Below, in pieces: positions 16,741 to 25,014 of a stretch of 64,000 nucleotides of DNA. A program made the translations under genes and the position numbers. The notes below the pieces were generated by a model. The model was given only the letters and a program-made list of their open reading frames with translations, searched no databases and had not been told where the DNA came from. How positions within the stretch are numbered: the first letter of the stretch is position 1; the number at the start of each line of letters is the position of its first letter. Origin of the DNA: Streptomyces hyderabadensis (GTDB taxonomy: Bacteria > Actinomycetota > Actinomycetes > Streptomycetales > Streptomycetaceae); the NCBI RefSeq assembly GCF_020404845.1, contig NZ_JAIOJZ010000002.1, forward strand, positions 62,001 through 126,000. Reading direction: 5' to 3'.

Positions 16741-18120
16741 ATGACCGACCTCACCGAGCTGACCGCCGTACAGCTCGTCGACGGCTACCGCAAGGGTGAG
16801 TTCAGCCCCGTGGAGGCGACCCGGGCGGTCCTGGAGCGGGCCGAACGGATCCAGCCGGAGGTGAACGCCTTCGTCCGGCTGACCGGTGAGGATGCGCTGG
16901 ACCGGGCCCGCCGGGCCGAGGAGCGGTGGCGCCGCGGGGAGCCGTGCGGGCGTCTGGACGGGGTGCCGGTGACGGTGAAGGACATCCTGCTGACCCGGGG
17001 TCAGCCGACCCTGCGGGGCTCCCGGGCGGTCTCCCCCGACGGCCCCTGGGACGAGGACGCGCCGTCCGTGGCCCGGCTGCGCGAGCACGGCGCGGTGTTC
17101 GTCGGCAAGACCACGACACCGGAGTACGGCTGGAAGGGCGTGACGGACTCGCCGCTGTCCGGCGTCACCCGCAACCCGCACGACCCGTCCCGTACCGCGG
17201 GCGGTTCCAGCGGGGGCGCGGCGGCGGCCGTGGCGCTCGGGGCGGGGCCGCTGGCGCTGGGCACGGACGGCGGCGGCAGTGTGCGCATCCCGGCGTCCTT
17301 CTGCGGCGTCTTCGGCCTGAAACCGACGTACGGCCGGGTGCCGCTGTACCCGGCGAGCGCGTTCGGCACGCTCGCGCACGTCGGTCCGATCACCCGGGAC
17401 GCGGCGGACGCGGCGCTGCTGCTGGACGTCATCGGCACCCCGGACGCCCGGGACTGGTCGGCGCTGGGCCCGGCCCCCGGGTCGTACACCGAGGCCCTGC
17501 CGGGCGGGGTGCGGGGGCTGCGGGTGGCGTACTCGCCCTCGCTCGGCGGGCAGGTCGCGGTGCGTCCGGCGGTCGCCGGGGCGGTGCGGCGGGCGGTGGA
17601 GCGGCTGGCGGGTCTGGGCGCGTACGTGACGGAGGCCGACCCGGACTTCACGGACCCGGTGGACGCCTTCCACACCCTGTGGTTCAGCGGGGCGGCACGG
17701 GTCGTGCAGCATCTGCCGGCGGGCCGGCGGGAGCTGCTGGACCCGGGGCTGCGGGAGATCGTCGGAGCGGGCTCGCGGTACTCGGCGCTGGACTATCTGG
17801 CGGCGGTGGACGTCCGGATGGAGCTGGGGCGGCGGATGGGCGTGTTCCACCAGGAGTACGACCTGCTGGTGACGCCGACGATGCCGATCACGGCGTTCGA
17901 GGCGGGGGTGGAGGTGCCGAAGGGGTCGGGGCACCGGCGGTGGACGGGGTGGACGCCGTTCACGTACCCGTTCAATCTCACGCAGCAGCCTGCCGCCACC
18001 GTGCCGGTGGGGGTGGACGGGGACGGGTTGCCCGTGGGGGTGCAGATCGTCGCGGCGCGGCACCGGGACGATCTGGTGCTGCGAGCGGCGCATGCGCTGT
18101 ACGGGGCGGCGGCCGAGTAG
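16741..18120 (+). CDS. Amidase signature family hydrolase
   Basis: 459 aa. The Ser-cisSer-Lys triad is visible: Lys in VPVTVKDILLT, the serine pair in TAGGSSGGAAAAVALGAGPLALGTDGGGSVRIPASFCG. This is the GatA/AmiE-type amide hydrolase fold; the substrate cannot be read from sequence. The ATG comes 36 bp after the dehydrogenase, preceded by GGGAGGGTGCC. In this context it could open an amide or lactam in the imported compound (inference). Confidence 0.9.
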   Translation: MTDLTELTAVQLVDGYRKGEFSPVEATRAVLERAERIQPEVNAFVRLTGEDALDRARRAEERWRRGEPCGRLDGVPVTVKDILLTRGQPTLRGSRAVSPDGPWDEDAPSVARLREHGAVFVGKTTTPEYGWKGVTDSPLSGVTRNPHDPSRTAGGSSGGAAAAVALGAGPLALGTDGGGSVRIPASFCGVFGLKPTYGRVPLYPASAFGTLAHVGPITRDAADAALLLDVIGTPDARDWSALGPAPGSYTEALPGGVRGLRVAYSPSLGGQVAVRPAVAGAVRRAVERLAGLGAYVTEADPDFTDPVDAFHTLWFSGAARVVQHLPAGRRELLDPGLREIVGAGSRYSALDYLAAVDVRMELGRRMGVFHQEYDLLVTPTMPITAFEAGVEVPKGSGHRRWTGWTPFTYPFNLTQQPAATVPVGVDGDGLPVGVQIVAARHRDDLVLRAAHALYGAAAE

Positions 18121-18186
18121 TGACCCGGCGCGGGCGGGGGTGGGGTGCGCTGCCCGGCGCTTGCCGGGTGCCGCCTGCGCCCACCC

Positions 18187-18229
18187 GTGCCGCCCCAGCG
18201 GCACGACTGCCCGCAGGCTGGGGCGGCAC
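18187..18229. terminator. Bidirectional terminator between amidase and DUF3830 gene
   Basis: GTGCCGCCCCAGC (18187-18199) and GCTGGGGCGGCAC (18217-18229) are a perfect 13-bp inverted repeat between two convergent genes. The 15-bp sequence GGCACGACTGCCCGC also occurs twice in direct orientation (18200 and 18226). Confidence 0.7.
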
Positions 18230-18241
18230 GACTGCCCGCGG

Positions 18242-18736
18242 CTAAGCCCGGCGGAAGCTCAGCGTCTCGCCCGCCGCGCCCGTGCGCCACAGGTCGTTGC
18301 AGGCCTCCGCCATGGCCTTTAGGCCCTCGGTGATGCGGCCCCAGACGGTGCCGGGCACCCAGCCGACGTCGCCGTTGAGGAGGAGGTTGTTGCGTTCGTA
18401 GAAGAGGGCGAGGTCGACGAGGGTGGTGCCGGGGCGGACCTCGCGGTCGTAGCCGTACGCCTTCGTGCCCAACTCGGCACCCGCGAAGGCGAAATAGCAC
18501 AGGTCGCCCGGAATGGGCGTTACCGTCGGGTTCTCCAGCGGCGGTTCGGTTGTCGCGAAGGGCGGGAAAAGGGCGTAGATCTCGTTGCGGGCATATTTGG
18601 CGTGGTACACGTCGCCGCCGAGGGGGAGCGCGTCCCAGACGGCCGCGCAGGTGATCGGGGCCCGTTCGTCCAGCAGTTGGGCCGTGCAGGTGATTCCGCG
18701 CTTGACCAGCGAGACTTCGATGAAGCGATCAGCCAT
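18242..18736 (-). CDS. DUF3830 family protein (cyclophilin-like fold)
   Basis: 164 aa from the ATG at 18736 (MADRFIEVSLVKRGITCTAQLLDE); upstream in-frame codons are not coding-like. The sequence ERAPITCAAVWDALPLGGDVYHAKYARNEIYALFPP and GDLCYFAF is typical of DUF3830, a small cyclophilin-like family often found next to amidases, Asp/Glu racemase relatives and amino acid importers. The function is unknown; isomerase or binding roles are possible. It is divergent from the binding-protein gene of the importer. Confidence 0.85.
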   Translation of the reverse strand: MADRFIEVSLVKRGITCTAQLLDERAPITCAAVWDALPLGGDVYHAKYARNEIYALFPPFATTEPPLENPTVTPIPGDLCYFAFAGAELGTKAYGYDREVRPGTTLVDLALFYERNNLLLNGDVGWVPGTVWGRITEGLKAMAEACNDLWRTGAAGETLSFRRA

Positions 18737-18842
18737 GCCTCCATGGCAGTGCCCCGCGGCCCCGCGGTCAAGGGCGCCGGGCCGAGGTATCGGACTGAAA
18801 AAGATCGGCATAACCTGCCCGCCTTCGGGTAGCTGCGCGCCC

Positions 18843-19772
18843 ATGGCTCCACCACACAGAACCCCACCAAGGGGTATATCCGACCAAAGGTCCAGGACAG
18901 CCGGGCCCTCCCGCCGGTCGCTGCTCGCGGGGGTCGCGGCGCTCGGCGCACTGGGGGCGGCCGGCTGCTCGCGGGTGGCCACCGCGTCCGACGTCGAGGG
19001 AGGAGACCTGCTCGGGCGGCTGAGGGCACAGGGCGTCGCCCGGCTCGGCATCGCCGGCGAGATCCCCTTCGGGTACATCGACAAGAACGGCGAGCTGACC
19101 GGTGAGGCGCCGGAGCTGGCGAAGGTCATCTTCAAGCGGCTCGGGGTGGACCGGGTGCAGCCCGTGCCGACGGAGTTCGGCTCCCTCATCCCGGGCCTGG
19201 CGTCCCAGCAGTTCGACGTCGTGGCGGCCGGGATGTACATCAACGCCGACCGCTGCGAGCAGGTCATCTTCTCCGACCCCGACTACCAGATGCTCGACGC
19301 GTACATCGTGCGCAAGGGCAATCCGCTCGGGCTGCACAACTACCGCGACGTCGTCGAGAAGAAGGCCAAGTTCGCGACCGGCACCGGCTACGCCGAGATC
19401 GCCTACGCGGTGGAGCACGGGTACAAGGAGGACGACATCCTGATCGTCCCCGACCAGGTGGCCGGACTCAACGCCGTCGAGTCCGGGCGCGTGGACGTCT
19501 TCGCGGGGACCGCGCTGACGGTGCGCGAGGTGGTGAAGAAGTCCAGCAAGGCGGAGGCGACCGAGCCCTTCGCCCCGCTCGTCGGCGGCAAGCCCCATGT
19601 CGACGGCGGTGCCTTCGCCTTCCGTCCGGACGAGACCAACCTGCGGGACGCCTTCAACGTCGAGCTGCAGAAGCTCAAGAAGAGCGGCGAACTGCTGCGC
19701 ATCCTCAAGCCCTTCGGCTTCACCGAGGAAGAGATGACGGATCTGACCGCGAAGGAGCTCTGCGGCGGATGA
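18843..19772 (+). CDS. ehuB: Amino acid/ectoine ABC importer, substrate-binding lipoprotein
   Basis: 309 aa from the ATG at 18843. A twin-arginine stretch (PSRRSLLAG) and a lipobox GAAGC with Cys42 indicate a Tat-type lipoprotein signal. The mature protein is a type II periplasmic-binding fold (LGIAGEIPFGYIDKNGELTGEAPELAKVIFKRLG) like EhuB and other polar amino acid binding proteins. It is the first gene of a four-gene transporter with overlapping stops and starts (ATGA at 19769). Ectoine/hydroxyectoine is the family-level guess; the ligand is not proven. Confidence 0.85.
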   Translation: MAPPHRTPPRGISDQRSRTAGPSRRSLLAGVAALGALGAAGCSRVATASDVEGGDLLGRLRAQGVARLGIAGEIPFGYIDKNGELTGEAPELAKVIFKRLGVDRVQPVPTEFGSLIPGLASQQFDVVAAGMYINADRCEQVIFSDPDYQMLDAYIVRKGNPLGLHNYRDVVEKKAKFATGTGYAEIAYAVEHGYKEDDILIVPDQVAGLNAVESGRVDVFAGTALTVREVVKKSSKAEATEPFAPLVGGKPHVDGGAFAFRPDETNLRDAFNVELQKLKKSGELLRILKPFGFTEEEMTDLTAKELCGG

Positions 19773-20470
19773 CCTCGGGACTGTGGGAACTCGTACTCCA
19801 GGGCGTCTGGGTCACCGTCCAGCTGCTCTTCTTCAGCGCCCTGCTCGCGACGGGCGTCTCCTTCGTGGTCGGCATCGCGCGTACCCACCGGCTGTGGATC
19901 GTCCGCTTCCTGGCGGGCTTCTACACCGAGGTGTTCCGCGGGACCTCCGCGCTGGTGATGATCTTCTGGGTCTTCTTCGTGCTGCCCCCGGCCTTCGGCT
20001 GGCAGCTGGTGCCGATGTGGGCGGGCACGCTGGCGCTGGGCCTGACCTACGGGGCGTACGGCTCCGAGATCGTGCGCGGCGCGCTCGGCGCGGTCGACCC
20101 GGCGCAGAAGGAGGGCGGCATCGCGCTCAGCTTCACGCCCTGGCAGCGGATGAAGCTGATCCTGCTGCCGCAGGCGGTGCCTGAGATGATCCCGCCCTTC
20201 TCCAACCTGCTGATCGAGCTGCTCAAGGGCACCGCGCTGGTGTCGATCATGGGCATGGGCGACCTGGCCTTCAGCGCCAACCTGGTGCGCCTGGCGCTGC
20301 AGGAGAGCGCGGAGATCTACACGTACATCCTGCTGATCTACTTCGTGATCGCGTTCCTGCTCACGCGGGTGATGCGCGGCCTGGAGAAGAAGCTGAAGGC
20401 GGGCGTCGGGAAGGCGCCGCAGAAGAAGACGGCGGCCGTGCGGGTGCCCGAGGGAAGTGGTGTGTCGTGA
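19769..20470 (+). CDS. ehuC: Amino acid/ectoine ABC importer, permease 1
   Basis: 233 aa, HisM/GlnP-type inner membrane permease with about five helices and the EAA-like cytoplasmic loop (GALGAVDPAQKEGGIALSFTPWQRMKLILLPQA). Its ATG overlaps the stop of the binding-protein gene by 4 nt, and its own stop overlaps the GTG of the next permease, giving tight translational coupling. Confidence 0.88.
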   Translation: MTSGLWELVLQGVWVTVQLLFFSALLATGVSFVVGIARTHRLWIVRFLAGFYTEVFRGTSALVMIFWVFFVLPPAFGWQLVPMWAGTLALGLTYGAYGSEIVRGALGAVDPAQKEGGIALSFTPWQRMKLILLPQAVPEMIPPFSNLLIELLKGTALVSIMGMGDLAFSANLVRLALQESAEIYTYILLIYFVIAFLLTRVMRGLEKKLKAGVGKAPQKKTAAVRVPEGSGVS

Positions 20471-21117
20471 AATGGGACTGGAGCGCGGTCTCCGACTTCA
20501 TGCCGCACTTCTGGGACGGACTGCTGGTCACGCTGCAGATCCTGGTCCTCGGCTCGCTGGTCTCCTTCGGCGTGGGTCTGGTGTGGGCGCTGCTGATGCG
20601 GGTGCCCACCCGCTGGGTGACCTGGCCGGTCGGTGTGGTCACCGAGTTCATCCGGAACACCCCGCTGCTGGTGCAGCTGTTCTTCCTCTTCTACGTGCTG
20701 CCCGAGTGGAACATCACGTTCTCGGCACTCACCACCGGTGTGGTCGCCATCGGTCTGCACTACTCGACGTACACGATGCAGGTCTACCGGGCCGGCATCG
20801 AGGGGGTGCCGGTCGGCCAGTGGGAGGCCGCGACGGCGCTGAACCTGCCGATGCGGCGGACCTGGACGGCGGTCATCCTGCCGCAGGCGATCCGCCGCGT
20901 GGCCCCCGCCCTCGGCAACTACGTGATCTCCATGCTGAAGGACACGCCGCTGCTGATGGCGATCACGGTGCTGGAGATGCTGGGCGAGGCGCGGCTGTTC
21001 TCGCAGCAGAACTTCCAGTTCACCGAGCCCCTGACGGTGATCGGCGTGGCCTTCATCGTCATCTCCTACCTGGCCTCCCTTGCCCTGCGAGCCCTGGAGC
21101 GACGCCTTGCCCACTGA
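20467..21117 (+). CDS. ehuD: Amino acid/ectoine ABC importer, permease 2
   Basis: 216 aa, second HisM/GlnP-type permease (VTEFIRNTPLLVQLFFLFYVLP and the EAA loop GIEGVPVGQWEAATALNLPMRRTWTAVILPQAI). It starts at a GTG overlapping the previous stop (GTGA) and pairs with permease 1 to form the heterodimeric channel. Confidence 0.88.
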   Translation: MKWDWSAVSDFMPHFWDGLLVTLQILVLGSLVSFGVGLVWALLMRVPTRWVTWPVGVVTEFIRNTPLLVQLFFLFYVLPEWNITFSALTTGVVAIGLHYSTYTMQVYRAGIEGVPVGQWEAATALNLPMRRTWTAVILPQAIRRVAPALGNYVISMLKDTPLLMAITVLEMLGEARLFSQQNFQFTEPLTVIGVAFIVISYLASLALRALERRLAH

Positions 21118-21892
21118 CACTCTTCCCAACCCCGAGAAAAGCCCCGAGCGCAGCTCCGGCGAGCTGATACGCCTGGAGCAGGTCACCAAGCGGTTCGGCG
21201 ACAACACCGTCCTCGACCACCTGGACTTCTCCGTCGACGCCGGCAAGCACGTCACCCTGATCGGCCCGTCCGGGTCGGGCAAGACGACGATCCTGCGGCT
21301 GCTGATGACGCTGCTCAAGCCGGACGAGGGCACGATCACCGTGGACGGGCAGAAGCTCTTCCCGGCGACCGAGAAGGAGCGGCGCGAGGTCCGCAAGCAG
21401 ATCGGGATGGTGTTCCAGCAGTTCAACCTGTTCCCGAACATGAGCGTGCTGCGCAACATCACCGAGGCGCCGGTCACGGTGCTCGGGATGTCCAAGGACG
21501 AGGCCGTGGAGCGGGCCAAGGGCCTGCTCGACATGGTGGGCCTGGCCGACAAGTGCGACGCCCGTCCGGCCCAGCTCTCCGGCGGCCAGCAGCAGCGGGT
21601 GGCGATCGCCCGGGCGCTGGCGATGCGGCCGAAGGTGCTGCTGCTGGACGAGGTGACCTCCGCGCTCGACCCCGAGCTGGTCGCGGGCGTCCTGGACCTG
21701 CTGCGGGACATCGCCCGCACCACGGACATCACCATGCTCTGCGTGACCCACGAGATGAACTTCGCCCGGGACATCTCGGACCAGGTCCTGATGTTCGACT
21801 CGGGCCGGGTCATCGAGGCCGGCCCGCCGGAGAAGATCTTCAGCGAGCCGGAGCACGACCGGACGCGGGAGTTTCTCAGCGCGGTCCTGTAA
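21107..21892 (+). CDS. ehuA: Amino acid/ectoine ABC importer, ATPase
   Basis: About 261 aa. Walker A GPSGSGKTT, signature LSGGQQQRVAIARALA, Walker B VLLLDEVTSALD and the switch histidine VTHEMNFA are all intact, as in GlnQ/EhuA. Two TTG starts are possible (21080, 21107); 21107 is preferred because GGAGCG lies 6 bases before it and it overlaps the permease stop by 11 nt. A strong terminator follows. Confidence 0.88.
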   Translation: MPTDTLPNPEKSPERSSGELIRLEQVTKRFGDNTVLDHLDFSVDAGKHVTLIGPSGSGKTTILRLLMTLLKPDEGTITVDGQKLFPATEKERREVRKQIGMVFQQFNLFPNMSVLRNITEAPVTVLGMSKDEAVERAKGLLDMVGLADKCDARPAQLSGGQQQRVAIARALAMRPKVLLLDEVTSALDPELVAGVLDLLRDIARTTDITMLCVTHEMNFARDISDQVLMFDSGRVIEAGPPEKIFSEPEHDRTREFLSAVL

Positions 21893-21904
21893 TTGCGCGG
21901 GGCG

Positions 21905-21941
21905 CCTGCCCCAACGTCCGAGGTCGGGACGTTGGGGCAGG
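21905..21941 (+). terminator. Terminator after the importer operon
   Basis: CCTGCCCCAACGTCC and GGACGTTGGGGCAGG form a perfect 15-bp stem with a 7-nt loop, 12 bp after the ATPase stop codon. Confidence 0.75.
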
Positions 21942-22073
21942 TCATCGGCATATGCCGGTGGGCCAGCGCCGCAGATGAGAGCCCCGAAATCCGGTCAACA
22001 CCCCCTCACGAGCGGCCTCTTGGCGGCTATCGTGAACGCAGGGATGCACCAGCGAGCGCAGGGGGAGACCACC

Positions 22074-22832
22074 GTGGCGCTGCAGCACAGGCCGACCGCG
22101 CCGCACCACTCGGCCCAGGACGCCCTGCGCGTCCTGGAGACGGTGGCGCGGCACACCTCCGGCGTCACCGACGCCGAGATCGGCCGCGGGAGCGGCCTCG
22201 ACCCGGAGCGGCTGACCCCGCTCCTGCGCATGCTGCGCCGCGAGGGCTACGTCGAGCAGACCGCCGACGGGCTGTACGTCACCGGGGAGGCACTGGCCCG
22301 CCTCGGCTCGGCCCACGGCCGCGAGCAGGCCCTGCGCGAGCAGCTCCAGCACACCCTGGACCGGCTGCGCGACTCGGTGGGCGCCGCGGTCTACATCAGC
22401 CGGTACGTCGACGGCGAGGTCAGCGTCACCCAGTACGCCGACAGCCCGGCCACGCCCAGGGTGAACGAGTGGGTGGACTTCCGGGTCTCGGCGCACGCCA
22501 CCGCGGTGGGCAAGTCCCTGCTGACCCAGCTGGACCACGCGGGCCGCCGAGACCATCTGGCCCGGCACCGGATGGCCCGCCTGACCTCGCGCACCATCAC
22601 CAGCGACAGGGTGCTGCTGTCCCGGCTGGAGTCGCAGCCGGCCACCGTGCCCGTCCTCGACCTCCAGGAGTACGCGGTGGGCACGGTCTGCGCGGCCGTC
22701 CCGATCACCGCCGGTTCCGCCGTGGGCTGTCTGGCCCTGTCGCTCCCGGTCGAGCACGCGCACCGGCTGCGCCGGGCCGCCGACGAGCTGAACCGGAGCG
22801 CGGCACCGGTGCTGCTGTCCCTGGCGATCTAG
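22074..22832 (+). CDS. IclR-like transcriptional regulator
   Basis: 252 aa from the GTG at 22074 with GGGGGAGA upstream; the frame is open further 5' but without a site. The N-terminal winged helix (AQDALRVLETVARHTSGVTDAEIGRGSGLDPERLTPLLRMLRREGYV) and the C-terminal IclR effector domain (YVDGEVSVTQYADSP...VSAHATAVGKSLLTQL) are recognisable. It lies just after the importer operon and is the most likely local regulator of the importer, isomerase, dehydrogenase and amidase genes. Confidence 0.82.
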   Translation: MALQHRPTAPHHSAQDALRVLETVARHTSGVTDAEIGRGSGLDPERLTPLLRMLRREGYVEQTADGLYVTGEALARLGSAHGREQALREQLQHTLDRLRDSVGAAVYISRYVDGEVSVTQYADSPATPRVNEWVDFRVSAHATAVGKSLLTQLDHAGRRDHLARHRMARLTSRTITSDRVLLSRLESQPATVPVLDLQEYAVGTVCAAVPITAGSAVGCLALSLPVEHAHRLRRAADELNRSAAPVLLSLAI

Positions 22833-22933
22833 GGTCCGTCCGGCGGCCGCTCCGGGGCTGGTCACGAGCACTGCTCCGGACCAGGTAGTATTTTCGTCGT
22901 CGCCGGCCGCGGGAAGCGGACGGCGGGAGTCAT

Positions 22934-23007
22934 GCGCCGCTAGCTCAGTTGGTTAGAGCAGCTGACTCTTAATCAGCGGGTCCGGGGTTCGAGTCCCTGG
23001 CGGCGCA
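22934..23007 (+). tRNA. tRNA-Lys (CTT), copy 2
   Basis: The 74-nt sequence is identical to the other two copies, with anticodon CTT at 22968-22970. A TAGTAT -10-like element at 22886-22891 lies upstream, and a perfect 15-bp terminator hairpin follows 5 bp after the 3' end. CCA is not encoded. Confidence 0.97.
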
Positions 23008-23012
23008 CAGAA

Positions 23013-23045
23013 GGAAGGGCCCCTCGCCGAGCGAGGGGCCCTTCC
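23013..23045. terminator. Bidirectional terminator, tRNA-Lys copy 2 and LPMO gene
   Basis: GGAAGGGCCCCTCGC, loop CGA, then GCGAGGGGCCCTTCC: a perfect 15-bp stem. It ends the tRNA transcript on the plus strand and lies 7 bp beyond the LPMO stop codon on the minus strand. Confidence 0.85.
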
Positions 23046-23052
23046 GCGTGCT

Positions 23053-23658
23053 TCAGAAGGTGACGTCCGAGCACGCGTAGAAGGCGTTGCCCGTGTCGTG
23101 GACCGTCCACACCGCGAGGATCACGTGGTGCCCGCTCAGCCCGGACGGCAGCGTGCCGCTGTGGGAGAGCGTGGCCGGGGGCTGCTTGCCGCCGTAGGGC
23201 ACCGTGAAGAACGGGGTGAGGTTGAGGTCGGACCGGGACAGGTTGTGGTTCTGGTTCCAGCCCGGCTTGGTGACGTAGTACTTGAAGTCGGTCGTGGCGT
23301 GCCGGGCGGTGAACTGCCAGCGGAAGGTGTAGCTCTGCCCGCCGTTCACCTTGGTGGTCGGCCACGCCTGGCCGTTCGGCTGCTTGGGGCTGTCGAGCGC
23401 GGCGAACGACCCGTGGCCGGCGGAGCAGATCTTTCCGTCGGCCGGCCCGGAGGCCGGGAAGCCCTTGGGTCCCTCGACGCTCTGCGGCTCCCACTGGATG
23501 GCGCCGCACCCGCTGACCGTGCCGTTCTGGCACACCTTCTGCCGGCTGACGGGCAGGTCGGTGTAGCCGTGACCGCTGGCGCCGCCGGACGAGAGCACGA
23601 GGGCTCCGGTGGTCGCCATGCCCAGCGCGGCCGCGTACAACTTGGTCCTTGTGCGCAT
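23053..23658 (-). CDS. lpmP: Secreted AA10 lytic polysaccharide monooxygenase (LpmP-like)
   Basis: 201 aa, single domain. The signal peptide (MRTRTKLYAAALGMATTGALVLSSGGASG) would be cut to leave His30 as the N-terminal residue; with His120 (TARHATTDF) it forms the copper histidine brace, and the terminal ACSDVTF supplies the axial aromatic residue. AA10 enzymes oxidatively cleave chitin or cellulose. GGGAGC precedes the ATG. A DasR-type site lies upstream, which suggests GlcNAc-responsive control. The neighbourhood of cslA-glxA matches S. coelicolor LpmP, implicated in cell-wall remodelling (recalled from the literature). Confidence 0.92.
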   Translation of the reverse strand: MRTRTKLYAAALGMATTGALVLSSGGASGHGYTDLPVSRQKVCQNGTVSGCGAIQWEPQSVEGPKGFPASGPADGKICSAGHGSFAALDSPKQPNGQAWPTTKVNGGQSYTFRWQFTARHATTDFKYYVTKPGWNQNHNLSRSDLNLTPFFTVPYGGKQPPATLSHSGTLPSGLSGHHVILAVWTVHDTGNAFYACSDVTF

Positions 23659-23712
23659 ACTGCTGCTCCCTGTGACGTGTGGGGAAGTTCAGGGGATTTC
23701 AGTGAGCCGTGC

Positions 23713-23724
23713 AGGTCTAGACCA
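23713..23724. promoter_or_regulatory. DasR-responsive element (dre) upstream of LPMO gene
   Basis: AGGTCTAGACCA contains the perfect GGTCTAGACC core of the dre consensus (ACTGGTCTAGACCACT), 55 bp upstream of the LPMO start codon. DasR represses chitin and GlcNAc utilisation genes in Streptomyces and is released by GlcN-6-P. Confidence 0.75.
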
Positions 23725-23806
23725 AGTTCAGATTATTGCCGTTAGTTGAACATGTCCATACCAAAGACGGAAGGCGCTGCCCGCCCGCGCCGGACCGCCG
23801 GACGGG

Positions 23807-24958
23807 TCACGCCCCCGGGTCCCCGCGCCCCGCGCAGAAGGCCACCGTGAGGTCCTTCACCAGCACCTTGCGCTCGTAGTCGTCCAGCTCGACCAGCCCG
23901 CGCATGGTCAGCCGGGTCACCGTGTCCTCCACCGAGTCCACGACCGAGGTGAGCACGCTCGCCCGCTGCGCGGCGTCCAGTGCGGCGAGCCGGCGCCGGT
24001 GCATCGCGGCGGCGACCTCCGGGGCGTACTCCACCCGGACCGGCCGCACCGAGAACACCTCCAGGCCGACCGGCGCCGCGTCCGCCGCCACCAGCCGGGT
24101 CAGCGTGTCGCCGGCCACGTCCGCCGAGCTGCGCACCGTGCCGAGCGGCTCCACCGGGACCCGGGCCAGCGCCGCCTCGACGCACTCGCGCAGATACGTC
24201 TCGTGGTCCTCGACGCCCAGCGTGGCCTTGGCGGTGTCGCGCACCCGCCACACCACCAGCGTCACCGCCCTGAGCGCGACCCCGTTGCCGTCCGCGGCGG
24301 GCATCGGCTCGCTGCGCCAGTGCCGCAGCCGCACGTCCACCCGGCGGCGCAGCAGCAGCGGGTTCACCCACATCAGGCCGGTGCGCCGCACCGTCCCCCG
24401 GTAGCGGCCGAACAGGCCGAGCACCCAGGCCCGTCCGGTCCGGCCCCGGGCGAGCCCGCCGAACCCGAACATCCCCAGCGCCCCGGCCGCCGCGTACGCC
24501 GCCCACTGCGCGGGTCCGAGCCCGGCCCCCGGGGACACCGGCAGCCCCAGCGCCTGGGCCGCGAGCGGCGGTACGAGACCGGCCCACCAGGAGGTGGCCG
24601 CGCACCCGGCCGCCCCGCACAGACCGGCGGCCACGCCCGCGGCGCCGGGCAGCACCCGGGCCGGACGCTCCGTCAGCTCCGGGTCGATCCGGGGCGCGGG
24701 CCGCGGTCGCGCGGCGACCGGGCGCCGGGCGCCGGGTCGCCCGGCCGACCGCTCCCCCGGCCCCTGCCGCCGCGCGACGACCGCGGGCCGCAGCGGCACC
24801 GGCGCCGGGTCGGGGTCGTCGCGGAAGAGCAGGTGGACCGGGATCTCGGTGGTGGCCTCGTTGTGGATGAGCCGGGCGGTCCGCTGACCGGTCGCCGCCG
24901 CGGGCTCCTCCGGTGCCGTCGCCGCGGCCTCCGGGTTCGTTGACGATGTCGTACTCAT
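23807..24958 (-). CDS. SPFH/band 7 domain membrane protein
   Basis: 383 aa. A basic, disordered N-terminus (about 1-110) precedes two hydrophobic segments (about 118-185) and a C-terminal SPFH domain (VNPLLLRRRVDVRLRHWRSEPM...VVWRVRDTAKATLGVEDHETYLRECVEAAL). SPFH (flotillin-like) proteins scaffold membrane complexes. Its place between the LPMO gene and the secreted hydrolase next to cslA-glxA suggests a role at the growing tip, but this is inference. The ATG follows GGAGGCTGGAGC. Confidence 0.85.
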   Translation of the reverse strand: MSTTSSTNPEAAATAPEEPAAATGQRTARLIHNEATTEIPVHLLFRDDPDPAPVPLRPAVVARRQGPGERSAGRPGARRPVAARPRPAPRIDPELTERPARVLPGAAGVAAGLCGAAGCAATSWWAGLVPPLAAQALGLPVSPGAGLGPAQWAAYAAAGALGMFGFGGLARGRTGRAWVLGLFGRYRGTVRRTGLMWVNPLLLRRRVDVRLRHWRSEPMPAADGNGVALRAVTLVVWRVRDTAKATLGVEDHETYLRECVEAALARVPVEPLGTVRSSADVAGDTLTRLVAADAAPVGLEVFSVRPVRVEYAPEVAAAMHRRRLAALDAAQRASVLTSVVDSVEDTVTRLTMRGLVELDDYERKVLVKDLTVAFCAGRGDPGA

Positions 24959-25014
24959 GCGTGCTCCAGCCTCCGCGCCAGACGCGTCATGAACGGATGA
25001 TCACCCCGGCGTGC

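Noticed and set aside
15661..18204. Minus-strand frame of 847 codons opposite the dehydrogenase and amidase
   Set aside because: The plus-strand genes carry complete catalytic motifs; this frame is compositional.
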